NCBI GenBank assembly: GCA_947359465.1
Contig: OX375878.1
Span: 84,723,877 to 84,787,876, forward strand
Reading direction: 5' to 3'
DNA from: Metellina segmentata
Lineage: Eukaryota; Arthropoda; Arachnida; Araneae; Tetragnathidae
DNA length: 64,000 bases
The notes under the pieces are model-generated. The model ran no database searches, was not told the DNA's origin, and saw only the letters and a list, made by a program, of their open reading frames with translations. A program made the position numbers and the translations under genes. Shown piece by piece: positions 46,304-57,567 of this stretch (its first letter is position 1; every line of letters starts with the position of its first letter).

Positions 46304-47661
46304 CAGTAAGTTCTCGTTACAACGAACTTCACGGGACCGTAAAATTTTTTCGTTCTAACGGAAATTTCGCTGTAACGAAATTTTGCTAATTCGAATTAAA
46401 AAAACATTCAAATACGTAAATTTGGCTTTTGTTTCGAAAGAAGACTACATATAACACTATGATTAGCTACTGCAATTAGAAAGTTTATTACAATTCATTG
46501 AAATCAGCCAGAGAAAAATAATTTTTCAAATAAATACATTGTTATAGCATTTTCTCTCTAAAACCTGAAAAAAAAATTTACTTACCTCTTTTGGGAAACA
46601 TTAATCCTAAATGAACAAAATGCGAGGAAACAAAACTTTATTTCAGAAAATCTGCGATTTTCTTCTGAACAAGGTTTGCTGTTGTATTTGAGAGTAAATA
46701 ATGTTGCAGCTGGTGAATGTTTGTAAAGATGAAGTCCGGCACATTGCTTTGTGACGAAATAAATGTCCGCATTGTCTCCAAACTTGCTGAGGCTTCTGAA
46801 GAAGTGACATTGCGCACATCATCTCCAACCACAGCCTCTTAATCTTCACTACTTTCATTGGCCTCATCTTAGCTGTCTTTAATGGATTGGATGATGTCTG
46901 CTTCGGTCAGTTCATAACATGTTGAAACGTTGTTTCCCCCCCCCTCTACACTGAGATAATTTTTCAAATACACGTTGTCAGGAACCAAAGTTTTATTTTT
47001 TTTTAGCGTTCCAAATTTTCTCCAACTCAGATTGCTGAATGTCGTGCGTATTTGATTCATCTTTCAAGTCGAATTCTTCTAAAACTGAATTGCCGTCTTT
47101 GGCTGTGGTTGCATCATATGTTTCCAACAGCTTGTTATTGTTGATTGACTGATGTTATCCCAAGATCCACATATCTATTCTAGCTTCCTTCACGTTGCAT
47201 TTTCTTTGAATTATTTGAATATTTTTCTCCAAATTGCATAGAATTTAACGTAAAAAAAAAGGTTATGTAGCGTGATTTTACAGCTCTGATGATGCCTTGG
47301 TCAAGAAGCTGAAGTTTTGTCGTGCAATTAGGCGGGAAATACGGTTACGACAGTGACAAATTTCTGCTTGTTTCTTAGAAAACCAGTCTATTTTGGCAGC
47401 TGGTTTCAGCCCGACTAAAACGAAATTCATTGAATCTAAAGAAACCGCATGCTTGTTATCAGTTGAGTGAACAATGAAAAGAAAACATATTTTTACCTGT
47501 ACAAGCAGTTCGTTGTATCGGGATTTTCAAAAATCGATCAGTTCGTCATATTGAGATTTATTTAACATTGTTTTCATTGCTTTTCGGATGGGGACTTCCA
47601 TGACTTTCGTAATAACGGGATTTTTCGTTGTATCGGTATTCGTTGTAACGGGATCTTACTG
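46304..47661 (-). mobile_element. Tigger-like DNA transposon
   Basis: TA at 46302-46303 and 47662-47663. The left end CAGTAAGTTCTCGTTACAAC and reverse-complemented right end CAGTAAGATCCCGTTACAAC are similar, with further CGTTGTAACG motifs inside both ends (46353-46380, 47615-47645). A decayed Tigger transposase lies on the minus strand. It is inserted in the piggyBac remnant. Confidence 0.85.
46638..47480 (-). pseudogene. Tigger-type transposase, C-terminal half, decayed
   Basis: On the minus strand, 47330-47200 reads FPPNCTTKLQLLDQGIIRAV and goes on KSRYITFF, the motif around the third acidic residue in Tigger/CENP-B-like transposases (NTTSxxQPxDQGI). Further on are LSWRKFGTL (about 47040), a DIIQSIKD segment (46870) and a C-terminal segment (46832-46638). 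At least three stops or frameshifts separate these pieces, and DNA-binding and first catalytic regions are absent. Confidence 0.75.
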
Positions 47662-47789
47662 TATTTGCATTTCCCGCGTGGCCTCTTAGACCCTTTCACA
47701 GTATTTGCGTTACCGTTCTTGTTGAATGAAATCGTCTAAATTGGAGTAGGGAAATTCGGCAGGGAGCCTAAAAGGGCAACAAACTTTAC

Positions 47790-48110
47790 TAAAAAAAACT
47801 GTGTATCTTACACAAAAAGAAATTCAGGATATGGTTGAAAATTGGTCGGAAATAGAGTACTGGAACAGTGAACTTTCGGATAATATTATTGAAAGCGAAC
47901 ACGAAGCGGATTCGGAAATTTAGGCAGATGAAGACATTTCAAGTGCGTCTTCATAAGAATATTTCTACGGAAAAAATAACTTCAAATGGGATGCCTGGAG
48001 GGAACCTAATTGTGCCGTTATAACACCAAAACACTACATAGTTTTAGTTTCCAGGGTTGGAACGTCCTGCAAAATTAGGTCCGAAAGCTGAGCCTGAAGA
48101 GACATGGAAT
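47790..48110 (+). pseudogene. piggyBac transposase N-terminal fragment
   Basis: The frame gives SYTKKEIQDMVENWSEIE, then ELSDNIIESEHEADSEI, an acidic N-terminus, followed by FYGKNNFKWDAWREP and, in a shifted frame, PGLERPAKLGPKAEPEETWN plus LL. The acidic leader, the YGK-x-x-KW motif and the PGL-x-x-PA-to-WNL block are in the order expected in piggyBac transposases. Two stops and one frameshift occur within about 100 codons. The catalytic part is deleted. Confidence 0.75.
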
Positions 48111-48316
48111 CTACTTAACTTGTATAGTAATATAAAATGTATTTTATGTTTAGAATTGAATTATCTAATTTTAAAGTGTATAATTAATAATTATCTAAAG
48201 AATATTTAATTAATATATTAAATTAATCAACTTTAAACTCACTTTTGTGAGCGAGGTCTGAGAGACCCCTCCACACTATTTGCTAGACGGTTTGTGACAC
48301 AGCAGTTAAGGGTTAA

Positions 48317-49559
48317 GCAACAAACCCTACAAACTAGAAACCACGCTCTTGAAAAAGAAAACTCTACTTGGAAAGATTAACGTATAACATTCATTTTTTC
48401 CATCAAAGAATAAAATTTATCATTTCATGATAACATAACATGCGAGAGTTCATAAAAATCTTTTATTAAGATAATAGTAAATTTTTCTTGTTCTTAATGT
48501 TGATACATATGTTCGAAAAACTGGTATTGATAGAATATGTAAGTGTAACATGCAGAAAGAACAACAAATTAATCAGTCTTTTTCGATGCATGTCATTTAA
48601 GAATCAGAATAAAAATACAAGTGTGCTTGTAATGGCGGGTAGGTTTTTGATCAAGTGGTAAATATTTTATAAAAATACCTTAGTTAGTTTCTATTGCATG
48701 TATAATAAATGAAGGTTTTGCAGATGACATATCCTGATTTCTACCCAATGAGAAATGTATGATTTGCAGTTCAAATGTATTCGACACACCTTATATGCAT
48801 CATTAAGTAATTGAGATATTTGGCTTTGTGACAGCGATATAATTTGAGATTTATAGTTAAGATAGAAGGCAGTTGCCTCACGTGGTTTTGAAATAAAATA
48901 ATAAAATATATTGTCAAGCGATGGTAGACAATTATTCTGTCTTTAAACACAAAAATAGGAAAAAAAATTTCCAATTATCCAAACACGATTCAGTACTACC
49001 TTTGTGAACAGTCGTATTTTCATAGTTTATACCTTTACTATTTTCATGCCATTAGTCTACCTGTTTAATTATAAAAAGAAGTAAACACACACTTATGCAA
49101 CGCCAACTTATACCTCTACTTTGGCCATTAAAAGCAAGCATCTTCGACATGCCCTTAGCTTAAATCATAAGCCATCTACATTTCCATCTCGCATTAGGAA
49201 AGAGGTCACATTTCCCGAAGCATCACCAGGCCTTAGAACAAAAGACTCCAAGACAGACTTCAACCACTAGACCCGATGATCAATATTCCTCCACCCTACG
49301 TGACATCGTGCGTCAATGGTTCCTTCCACCCTTCCTAAGAGAGATCTGCTGCAATAAGAACTAAAGGCATAAGAACGAAAAAAGGAAGAGGTAGGAGAGA
49401 GGTGAAATAGAAACCCCGGTACAAAAAAGTTTTATCGTCATGAAGAGCCATTTGTCGGGTTTCTTCCTCCCAAAGCCGTTTTTCTTCAAGGAACTCCTTG
49501 GCTCTTTCTCCTTGAAGCTGCAATTAGAATTCAGGATAAAGCCAGTACCGGGCGCCATT
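48317..49559. other. Unassigned sequence
   Basis: No paired ends. Minus-strand open frames of 62-67 codons (48771-48974, 49335-49558) have no recognised domain. Confidence 0.4.
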
Positions 49560-49900
49560 ATTTAACTTTAATGTCTGCGCTCTCCCCGCACTAAATCCTG
49601 GAGGAGGGAGGCTGCGTCGAGAAGCAGGGGCTGCTGGTTGGGGTGGAGGGATCAAAGGAAGGGAGTGTCTTCCATTCCATCCTCAATCCCTCCTAGCTTC
49701 ATTCCGAGGAAGCTCCTTGGATGGGGAGTGGATAGTTTAAAGGGGCGAATGTCGCGGCGATTGGTCGTTTACCGCCAAACGACCAGAGTCGATTCAGGCC
49801 CAATCCTCAACAATTTCGAATGTTCTTTTGGGGGGAGTCGTTTTGTTTTTGGTCTCGCTTTTACTGCAATGGTTCCACATAAAAGGTAGCAAACGATCGG
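49560..49900. other. GC-rich island
   Basis: Abrupt GC increase with CpGs; an 83-codon plus-strand frame (49638-49889) has no recognised domain. Confidence 0.4.
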
Positions 49901-50069
49901 CAATTTTCTTTTTATGTACTACAGCCTACCATCGTTGGCAATAGAGAGAGCCATCTTTAGGGTTAGGATGAACGAGTCAAAGAAAATCTCCTCTGCGATT
50001 CCACTTGGAGACAAAAACTGCTCCGGCGGACGATAAATTAAGCATTCATGCCCCCGCAGTAGCTTATCG

Positions 50070-50405
50070 TGTAGAGCGAAACATTAAATGGTTCGAGCCT
50101 CTTTGAAAGATACAAGAAAGACTTTAAACTTGTATGATAAATAATTTTAAGTGGAAATGCCACGAAATTCCAAAGATATGTTGTCGCTCGCTATTTGATA
50201 ACCCATCTAAAACACACACTTAAGTCAATTTCATAAATTAAGTAGCGAAACGTTAAATTTTTCGAGCCACTTTGAAAGATGCAAGAACGATATTGTATAG
50301 TTGTAGGATAAATATTTTCAAATAGAATTGCCACCAAATTGTAAAGATATGCTTGTTCTTTGATAACTAATCTTAAATACTAACCACACTTTTGTCAATT
50401 TCACA
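50070..50405 (+). repeat. Two-unit tandem repeat, about 170 bp
   Basis: GAGCGAAACATTAAATGGTT (50074) recurs as GTAGCGAAACGTTAAATTTT (50241); each continues with TTCGAGCC, CTTTGAAAGAT, TGATAAAT or GGATAAAT, CCAAAGATATG or TAAAGATATG, and a GTCAATTTCA block. Confidence 0.75.
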
Positions 50406-50573
50406 TAATATATAATTTTCTCACACTTATTCATCAATCAGAATCAACTTTTAAAATATCCCTAAGTAGATATCCTTAAAGAATTGCCTCCCCCTTAGAG
50501 ACTCCCCTTAGTACACACGTATTAAGTTTTCCAATGATTAGAAGTCTCAAAACTACTACATTCTTTTACAAAA

Positions 50574-52115
50574 CTAGGGGGCTCCGCCCCCTGCTCGCTT
50601 ACGCTCGCCAACCCCCGGGGATTGATGCGCAATCCCATTTGGTTTGCTTCGCAAACCAACACTCCTTTCACAGATGTCATTTGGTTTGCTTCGCAAACCA
50701 ACATTCCTTTCACAGAGTGAAACTATGAATAATTCGTATTATGCTGATTTCACTTTCCGGTACATGACGTCACAGCGAGGGCTTCGCGCCCTGCTCGCTT
50801 ACGCTCGCCGACCCCGGGGATTGCTACGCAATCCCGTTTGGTTTGCTTTCTCAAACCAATACTTCTTTCGCAATTGATTTCACTTTTTTTTGCTTTAACA
50901 CTTAATGCACCCTAAACTAATAGCCGCATCAGTAAAAAATCTTCTGTATCTTGTTCCCTGTACAATTTTAAGTAAACAGTGTTAATATCAAAACTTTACG
51001 ATTGTACTTTGTCGGTAAACTGTCTTGAGAACAGAGGGAAAAAAGCGAGCCTTTTTCCTCGCCAAATAAAAAGAAATCGTTTTTATGGCAATTGTTGCTA
51101 CGATAAATTTGATATCTGGCAAACCCGATAGTAGAAAATGCAACCCACTGCTGTTTGCGGAACCAGCTATGCGAACTGAAAAATACGAAATTTGTGTCAC
51201 CAACTTTTGATTGCATCGAATTTATTTATGAACCAATTTTAAAAATAATTGTACCGTAAGAAAGAGTACATTGTGAGGTATACTGCAATATTTTTAAAAT
51301 TAAAAACTAACAGTAATACTATATAGATATGACCATTTTAGTTTTGTATCGGAAGTTACGATCTGAAAGTTCCGAAAATTGTATGACCTACTTTTAATTG
51401 CATCGATTTTGTTTATTAACCAATTTGAAAAATAATTGTACCATAAGAAAGAGTGTAATGTAGTGTATTCAGTGATGTTCTCAAATTTAAAAAATAATGG
51501 TTTTTGCCGTAGACATAACGGTTTTAACAAAACGTAGCGAAAATATCCGAAGATTCCGAATTTTGTATGACGAACTTTTGATCGCATCCAATTTAATTAT
51601 TAACCGATTTCAAAAATAATAGTACCGTAAGAAAGAGTATATTCTGAGGTATACTGCGATATTTTAAAAATTAAAAACTAATAGTAATTAGATATAGATA
51701 CGGCAGTTTTTAAAAAAAGTAACAAAAATGTCCCGATTTTTCCCGAATTTCAAAAAAATATTATCAAGAACCACATTTAAATTTCAAAAAAAACTCGACG
51801 AGCTGCAAAAATTTACGTTGAGAGGTACTCTTAAAAAAAACTCACGACTAAAGACTGAAATTTTGAATGTGTTTTGCTCACTCGCGGAAGAAATTTCACT
51901 TCTTCAACTTTAACACTTAATAAAACCTAAACTAATAGCCGCATCGGAAAAAAATCTTAATAATTATCCAGGGAATACGATGAAGAACAAAGCATGTTAA
52001 TTTCATATTTTTCCGATCAGTACTTTCTCGGGAAACCGTCTAAGAATGGAGCTAAACAACAAAAATTTCAATTCTTCGGCGGCGGCGGCGGTAACTTTTT
52101 TTTAATATAGAGAGA
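50574..52115 (-). mobile_element. Minus-strand Helitron with doubled H1 3' end
   Basis: On the minus strand it starts TCTCTCTATATTAAAAAAAA after A (plus-strand end 52115) and ends CCCCCTAG before T (plus-strand 50574). Two complete 3' modules occur, 50574-50700 and about 50777-50850, each with CTGCTCGCTTACGCTCGCC and hairpins (50618-50636, 50641-50657, 50683-50699, 50817-50835). The interior has a three-unit 185-bp array. No Rep/helicase motif. A GGC trinucleotide run lies near 52080-52091. Confidence 0.75.
51190..51740 (-). repeat. Three-unit tandem array inside the Helitron
   Basis: The block AAAATAATTGTACCGTAAGA or a variant recurs at about 51241, 51428 and 51613, with CAACTTTTGATTGCATCGAA or a variant preceding each. 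The period is about 185 bp and units have diverged. Confidence 0.85.
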
Positions 52116-53200
52116 TATAAGATCTTGATACTACGCATAATACAGGCTATTATTGATTAAGGATACTGCAGATGCGGATATTTTTTGTAAATTCAGTATT
52201 TCAAATCCAAGTGTACAAATTTATTGAGTTGATTACACAATGCGACTGTTTATTTTTCATCATAAAAATAAGCATTTAAAGACTGAAAAAATATCAGGTA
52301 ATGAGTTTCTACACTTATATAGTCGAAGATAAAGTCTTGAACTTTTTAAAATGGAAAAATATACTGACAGATATATTTTTAACCTCACGGCTTTTTAGAG
52401 AAATGTTACAAACTACAAATTGTAAATTTTACGAGAGAAGAATTCTACAAACAAAATATTGAAAATATCTAAACATAATTGGCTTATAAATTTGAGATTT
52501 GTAGGATTCGTTCATATTTTTATTAAATTTTGTAGCTTCTTTTCTCATTTTCTTGAGACTAAAAGAATCGTCTGCAAATTGAAACGGTCGACCAAAAATC
52601 GGTCTACGAGCAATATTTTTGAAAAAATGTGATTTTAATGGAATAATGGTCTGTGTATCTATTATATTATAGATTCCAACAGTTGATTTGAAAGGAAAGC
52701 AATAAATGGTCCTGAGTCAGTACCTAATATTATGAAATCAATTACTCGGGTGTTAAAACAAAGGTTTATTTGAAAACATAATTAACCTACCCGCTTTCCG
52801 ATACAAGACTCGTATTTGTTTATATGGAGAGTTCGTGTATACGTTCATGTTTGTTATGATTTCGTTTAATAATTTTCTTTCTTTTATACCACTATAGTTT
52901 TCTATACTTACATTAAATGCTAAAGATTTCCCATATGATGTCAATCTTTTAACAAACTTAGCTAAATTTACAAAATGGCTAATGGAATAAGGGTACTAAT
53001 CCTGTAGCATTGACATCAGAAATATACTCGCTGTTAAAAGTTAAGTACGAAAGGTAAAATGCGAAAAAACCCGACAAGCACAGCTTTGATTGACACGAAA
53101 TTCAGCAGGAAAGTAGCAAATAGGTTTATGCATGAAACAAAACAAAGAATTAAATACAAAGATGAAAACAATATTGAATTTTCATAACTTATGAGATGAA
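52116..53200. other. Unassigned AT-rich sequence
   Basis: No element ends seen. The block TAATCCTGTAGCATTGACAT (52998) recurs as TAATCCTGTAGTATTGATAT at 54593, on the other side of the Tc1 remnant. Confidence 0.4.
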
Positions 53201-53201
53201 A

Positions 53202-54049
53202 TCATACTAGAGTCATTAACAAATTGATGTTTAAAAGATTTTCAATGGGATTAAGGTCGGTCGAGTACGCCGGCCAAACCATACGCGCAATCCCCTCAGT
53301 CTCCATGTAGTCGTCGACGATGCCAGCTCTATGGGGACGCACATTATTAACCATTAAAACAATAGATGGACCAACTGCTGCAGTGTACAATCTCACAGTG
53401 TGTTCTAGGACTTCATCCCTATACCAGACAGCCGTCACAGAACCCCGTCTATAGATGTGCAGGTCGAAGCGATATCCCAACGAAATCCCAGCCCACACCT
53501 TGATGCTTCCATCTCGGAATGCGTGATACTCTATGATGTTCTGGGGCCGATTGCGCGAGCCTTGTTCTCTCCACACCCTTGCACGTTTGTCAACTGGCTC
53601 CAGGGCAAATCTCGACTCTTCCATGAACATAACATTAGCCCAATCAGACACAGACCAATTCAAATGTTGCGGACATCACTTTATCGTGCTCCTCTGGATT
53701 GGACGGATAAGAAGAACACAAACTCGTGGTACCCGGTCGTACAGTCACTACATGTATAGCCCTAGGCTCACAGTAGTGGCAGATATCGTCTTAACAATGG
53801 ACGCTGCAACCATAGATGTCACACGTGTGGTGATCTTTCTTCGATTCCGATTCGCTACAACAGCAATATATCTATCTTCGGGGTTCGTAACACTTGGACG
53901 GACGACCATAGGTCTTCGGACAACTGTTTGGCTTGTTTGGAATTGTTTCCATAATCGTGAAATGACGGAATGATGAACGCCGAAGAAAAGAGCAACATCA
54001 GTGATTGATTGCCTTTTTTCAAGGCGTCCCACAGAACGCTAGCGCTCAC
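53202..54049 (-). pseudogene. Tc1-type transposase with altered catalytic residues, truncated
   Basis: Minus strand: GRLEKRQSITDVALFFGVHH and the rest of a helix-turn-helix (54032-53900), then after frame breaks WSVSDWANVMFMEESRFALE, KVWAGISLGYRFDLHIYRRG, VNNVRPHRAGIVDDYMETEG and WPAYSTDLNPIENL. The family norm is TDESRF and DDNARPH: here the first catalytic Asp is Glu (MEES) and the second is Asn (VNNVRPH), so it is dead apart from its frame breaks. The protein ends shortly after NPIENL, at least 50 residues early, and no right-hand terminus is visible. Confidence 0.87.
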
Positions 54050-54269
54050 TATCTGCTATTCGTCTTCTGGAAGTCATAAAAACACGTCTGTTGTGAAAAC
54101 TAATCGTACGAAAGTTATAAACACTTTTTACAGCACTTACATGCAACTCCTCTAACCCTTCACGATGCTGGCTTCTTATACAACTGTCTTTTTTGCATAT
54201 TTCTATACACGAAACCGTGATTGGCTGTTACATAACACATTTGCATACTTCCATCTACCTCTGCAGCAA

Positions 54270-54760
54270 ATTGCAACCTCTCAAATTCAGATTGGCTTCT
54301 GGAAGTTAACATTTTTCTCTCCGTGCTTAACTTTTGGCAGTAAGTGTAGTATTTTACGATTTTTGCTCCTCTATGAAATTGATTATATGTAACATAGATC
54401 GTTATTCGGCTGAACGCTTCAATTATAGAAAAACAAAACCCCATTTTGAATTCTTTTATTTGTTTAGAATATTTTGACTTTCAGAATGTGCCTACATCTG
54501 CAATATAAATCATATTAAAATAGGTAGATACGTAATAAAACTTGCGTAGTTCTGGAGCAACGCTACAAAACGGTAAATGGAATACGAGAGAGTTAATCCT
54601 GTAGTATTGATATCAGAAATACTTTTTGGGTGATTTTTTCTCCTCTATATGAGGTGTAATATACGCCGTTATTCGGCTGAACGATTCAATTTCAAAATTA
54701 AAGTTTTCATTTTCAATTATTTTTTTTTCTAGAATATTATGGTTTTGATGCATGTGGAAT
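54270..54760 (+). repeat. Diverged local duplication
   Basis: CTCCTCTATGAAATTGATTA then CGTTATTCGGCTGAACGCTT (54365-54421) recurs as CTCCTCTATATGAGGTGTAA then CGTTATTCGGCTGAACGATT (54640-54689). The intervening sequence is partly alignable. Confidence 0.65.
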
Positions 54761-54764
54761 TTAA

Positions 54765-56374
54765 GGGGACGGCATTACCATTTTTAAAATTTTCTTCAAT
54801 TTTAATATTAGAATTAAAATATTGTTGTTTGTCTATTGTTTTGTAAGCAATAAGTTGATTTTAGAAGAAAAAATCTTGTCAAATGAGCAATTTTTTTTTA
54901 AAAATCAACTTTTACAAATTTTTTTGAATTTTTTAAAAATGTTATTACTCTTTCAATTTTTATTTTTTTGCTTCAAATTTTTTTCTCAACTTTATTTCAA
55001 ATATACTTAACAAAACTGTGTATGGATTTTTAAATAAAAAACACAGTTAATTTTATACAATTTTTTAAAGCTAAAATGATACAAAAACCACCGAAAATAA
55101 AAATGTTTATATTTAACTATTTCTAAAAAAAATAAATATAGCACTTAGATGTAAATCCATACACAGTTTTATTCTAAAGATATATAAAAATAAGTGTAAA
55201 AAGTTTGGAAACTTTTTCTGTGATACATAAAAAGCCTTAGTATTTTGAATACCTTATAGTGCCAAACAAACCAAAGCTGAGAAAAATGCTTTTAAAGTTT
55301 TAAAACCCGTATAAAAAATTATTTACAAAACTCAGAGCTATTTGGACTTAATATGTTGATGTCCATACCAATTAAAGCAATTCAAAGCATTTTTCACTCA
55401 AATTTAAATCTATTTAACTAAAATATAACCCGTAAGGATAAGTTATTTTGTTGAAGTTTAAAAACATTTCGTTATCGACGTGAACTCAAAAATTCATCAA
55501 TACATAATTTTCCAGTTTTGAATTTTAATTTTTTTAGTATCCAATTTTTTAATAACTTTACACAAATTAAAAATATAATTGAAAAGGCATTAAACAGTGT
55601 GTATATTTAAAAGTAGCCAGATTAATTCAAAATTCATTCTTTTTTTAGTTGAATGTTTTGTCTTTGCAGCCGTGCAGTTTTAATTTCATTCTGAGCTAGT
55701 AAATAAACTGCTGTCTTCTTTCTATTTCTTAACTATATTCTAGGATAGTCTTTATAGATAGCAAGATGTTTAGAATGCACACTAAATGAAAGATTGTTTT
55801 CTTTTTGAAAACCTTCTATATCTTTTAGAGTATCCACATTGAATTATGTGATAGCATCAAAAACAGCAATCGTAACACGTTGCAGTGATGCACAACTTTG
55901 CTTTGAGCACTTACTCCATATTGCACTGTGCATGTTTACATTAGAGTTTTGTGAGGTACACATTACAGAACGTTGTAACAGTTCAGTTGAAGCAAGCCTT
56001 TGGTAAATTGACAGTATTTTTGCAAAATGCGATTCGTTGATATGTTGATATATATTCGTTTAATATGCTTCATATGCGAACCAAGAGTTATACCAAGAGC
56101 CAATGCAGCTTGGTAAAAGCACCAGGAATCTTCGTTATATTCTTGCCAACACACTTTGAATTAAAATTTAAAAATTTCGTCTCTGAAGGTCGCACACCTA
56201 CTTCGAAGCGCGTAATTTTTATTGTGTCTTGGATCAGAAAAGTGTCTATAACTTTTTAATTAATGCAGTTACGAGTTTAAAATTTTGCACACTTATTTAG
56301 AAAGGTTATAGCTCTAATTTAAAGCAATAAAAAAAATTTCGATACTTTGAGTGATTTTTAGGTACTGCGTCCCC
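54765..56374 (-). mobile_element. TTAA-flanked element, Kolobok-like
   Basis: TTAA at 54761-54764 and 56375-56378. The left end GGGGACGGCATTACCATTTT and reverse-complemented right end GGGGACGCAGTACCTAAAAA are similar. Very AT-rich interior with the relic of a protein on the minus strand. TTAA also suits piggyBac, but the ends and protein do not look like piggyBac. Confidence 0.65.
55640..56210 (-). pseudogene. Transposase-like fragment in the TTAA element
   Basis: The minus-strand frame from about 56180 gives KVCWQEYNEDSWCFYQAALA, then NRILQKYCQFTKGLLQLNC, and continues past the first stop in another frame with NVNMHSAIWSKCSKQSCASL and QRVTIAVFDAITQFN-like sequence (one residue is a stop). 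The block S-x-x-W-x-K-x-x-K, then V-x-DA-x-x-FN occurs in proteins of multi-copy arthropod transposons that I associate with Kolobok. Several stops; identification is tentative. Confidence 0.5.
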
Positions 56375-56404
56375 TTAACATAAAAATTTACTAGGAAGAT
56401 AGAT

Positions 56405-56545
56405 AGTCGAATTACGTCACACTGGAGCAACGTGTTATCTCTCACAACGATTTATTCGCGGCAGTCCAGACTCCAGAGTCAATCTCGAAGGGAAATATCT
56501 TAATTTTGAACCACGATCAGATGACGAGATCAAGACGAGCTAAAT
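56405..56545 (-). repeat. SINE family A, 3' domain
   Basis: TTACGTCACACTGGAGCAAC, then TTTTGAACCACGATCAGATG and ACGAGATCAAGACGAGCT; truncated before the core. It is followed by a GATT run at 56558-56573. Confidence 0.7.
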
Positions 56546-56684
56546 TTAACTTAGTTGATTGATTGATTGATGGATTTTATGGCACAAGTACCATATTTGG
56601 CCATGCTGCGCCAGACACAAGACATCCAATATCAACCGAAACCGTGCCTACAACTCACAATTTTAGATTTAACTAGGTAGGGAG

Positions 56685-57450
56685 ATAGTTAATTAACATC
56701 ACACTAGAGCAACACAATGGGTTTTTGGCGATGGACCAGGATCAATCCCGAAGGGAAATAATCAAGAACAATGCCTCTTAATTTTGAACCACGGTCAAAT
56801 AACGAGAACAACACTTGAACTAGAGCCGCGGTAGCTCAGTCAGTAGAGCGTCGGGCTCGCATCAGAAGGGTTGTGGGTTCTGTCCTCGGCGGAGCCTGCA
56901 ATTCTGATGATTGCGAGATCGGCGCTTCGACCTGGCTAAAGACCGTCGTGTTCACTAATGGTGACTGGGGCACGTTAAATAGGTCGTGGTCACAAAGTCC
57001 CCCATGTTCCCATACCAAATCAATACCTCTGGGGGTACCTGATCAGGGGGTTATCGACCTCTGATTGGGATCTAAATTACGATATGTGTGAGTGGATGTA
57101 TAAAAGGGACCTTCCTGTAAAACGGATGTGTCATGTATGTCGAAGCAAAGTCGGACTTCCTCCCAATGGGGCTCAATAACATGGAAGGCGCACCCCCCTC
57201 GCCTCTTGCCGTCTTCGACGGGTCTGGCACTCCTCTGGTCTGCCAGTGTAGGCATAAGAAACAACAACAACACTTGAGCTGGCACCCCACTCTCTAAAGT
57301 TCCACGCCAACGTTAGAACTTTTGAGGCCACGGCAGATTTAATGTGCACCAGCCACCGTTCACAGGACGGTCTTTAGCTGGTGCGAGTTTCGAACTCGCA
57401 ACCCTGCGATTGCTAATCCGTTGCTCTTCCAACTGGGCTAACGAGGCCTA
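56685..57450 (-). repeat. SINE family A with variant head, split by SINE family B
   Basis: The 3' domain (56685-56821) and head plus core (57266-57450) are contiguous once 56822-57265 is removed. Read on the minus strand the head is TCGTTAGCCCAGTTGGAAGA (box A) and GCGAGTTCGAAACTCGC (box B), then CTAAAGACCGTCCTGTGAAC and GGTGGCTGGTGCACATTAAA. This is the clearest variant head in the window. Confidence 0.9.
56822..57265 (+). repeat. SINE family B, full length, nested
   Basis: The head AGCCGCGGTAGCTCAGTCAG, with GTAGAGCG and GTTGTGGGTTCTGTCCTC, gives box A and a weak box B. The core GGCTAAAGACCGTCGTGTTC, then GTGACTGGGGCACGTTAAAT and AGGTCGTGGTCACAAAGTCC resembles family A's core. Unique 3' part: AGGGGGTTATCGACCTCTGA, then TTACGATATGTGTGAG and ACTTCCTCCCAATGGGGCTC. 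Tail AACAACAAC. Target duplication AACAACACTTGAACT / AACAACACTTGAGCT at 56807-56821 and 57266-57280 places it inside a pre-existing SINE A. Confidence 0.92.
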
Positions 57451-57567
57451 AATTAAACTAGATTTCAACTTTATTAAATGTTCGGAAAGGTAAGGTAATT
57501 TTAATTAACGTCGTACCAGAGCAATACAACGGGCTATTGACAACGGTCCGGGATCAATCCCCTAAGG

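Larger units (their letters stand above)
46132..48312 (+). mobile_element. piggyBac remnant split by a Tigger-like element
   Basis: TTAA lies at 46128-46131 and 48313-48316. The left end TCTTTAACTGCTGTCATATG matches the reverse-complemented right end CCCTTAACTGCTGTGTCACA; both continue to a GACCCCGAG or GACCTCGCT block. Removing the Tigger-like element (46304-47661) leaves about 0.82 kb with part of a piggyBac N-terminal coding region. Confidence 0.75.
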
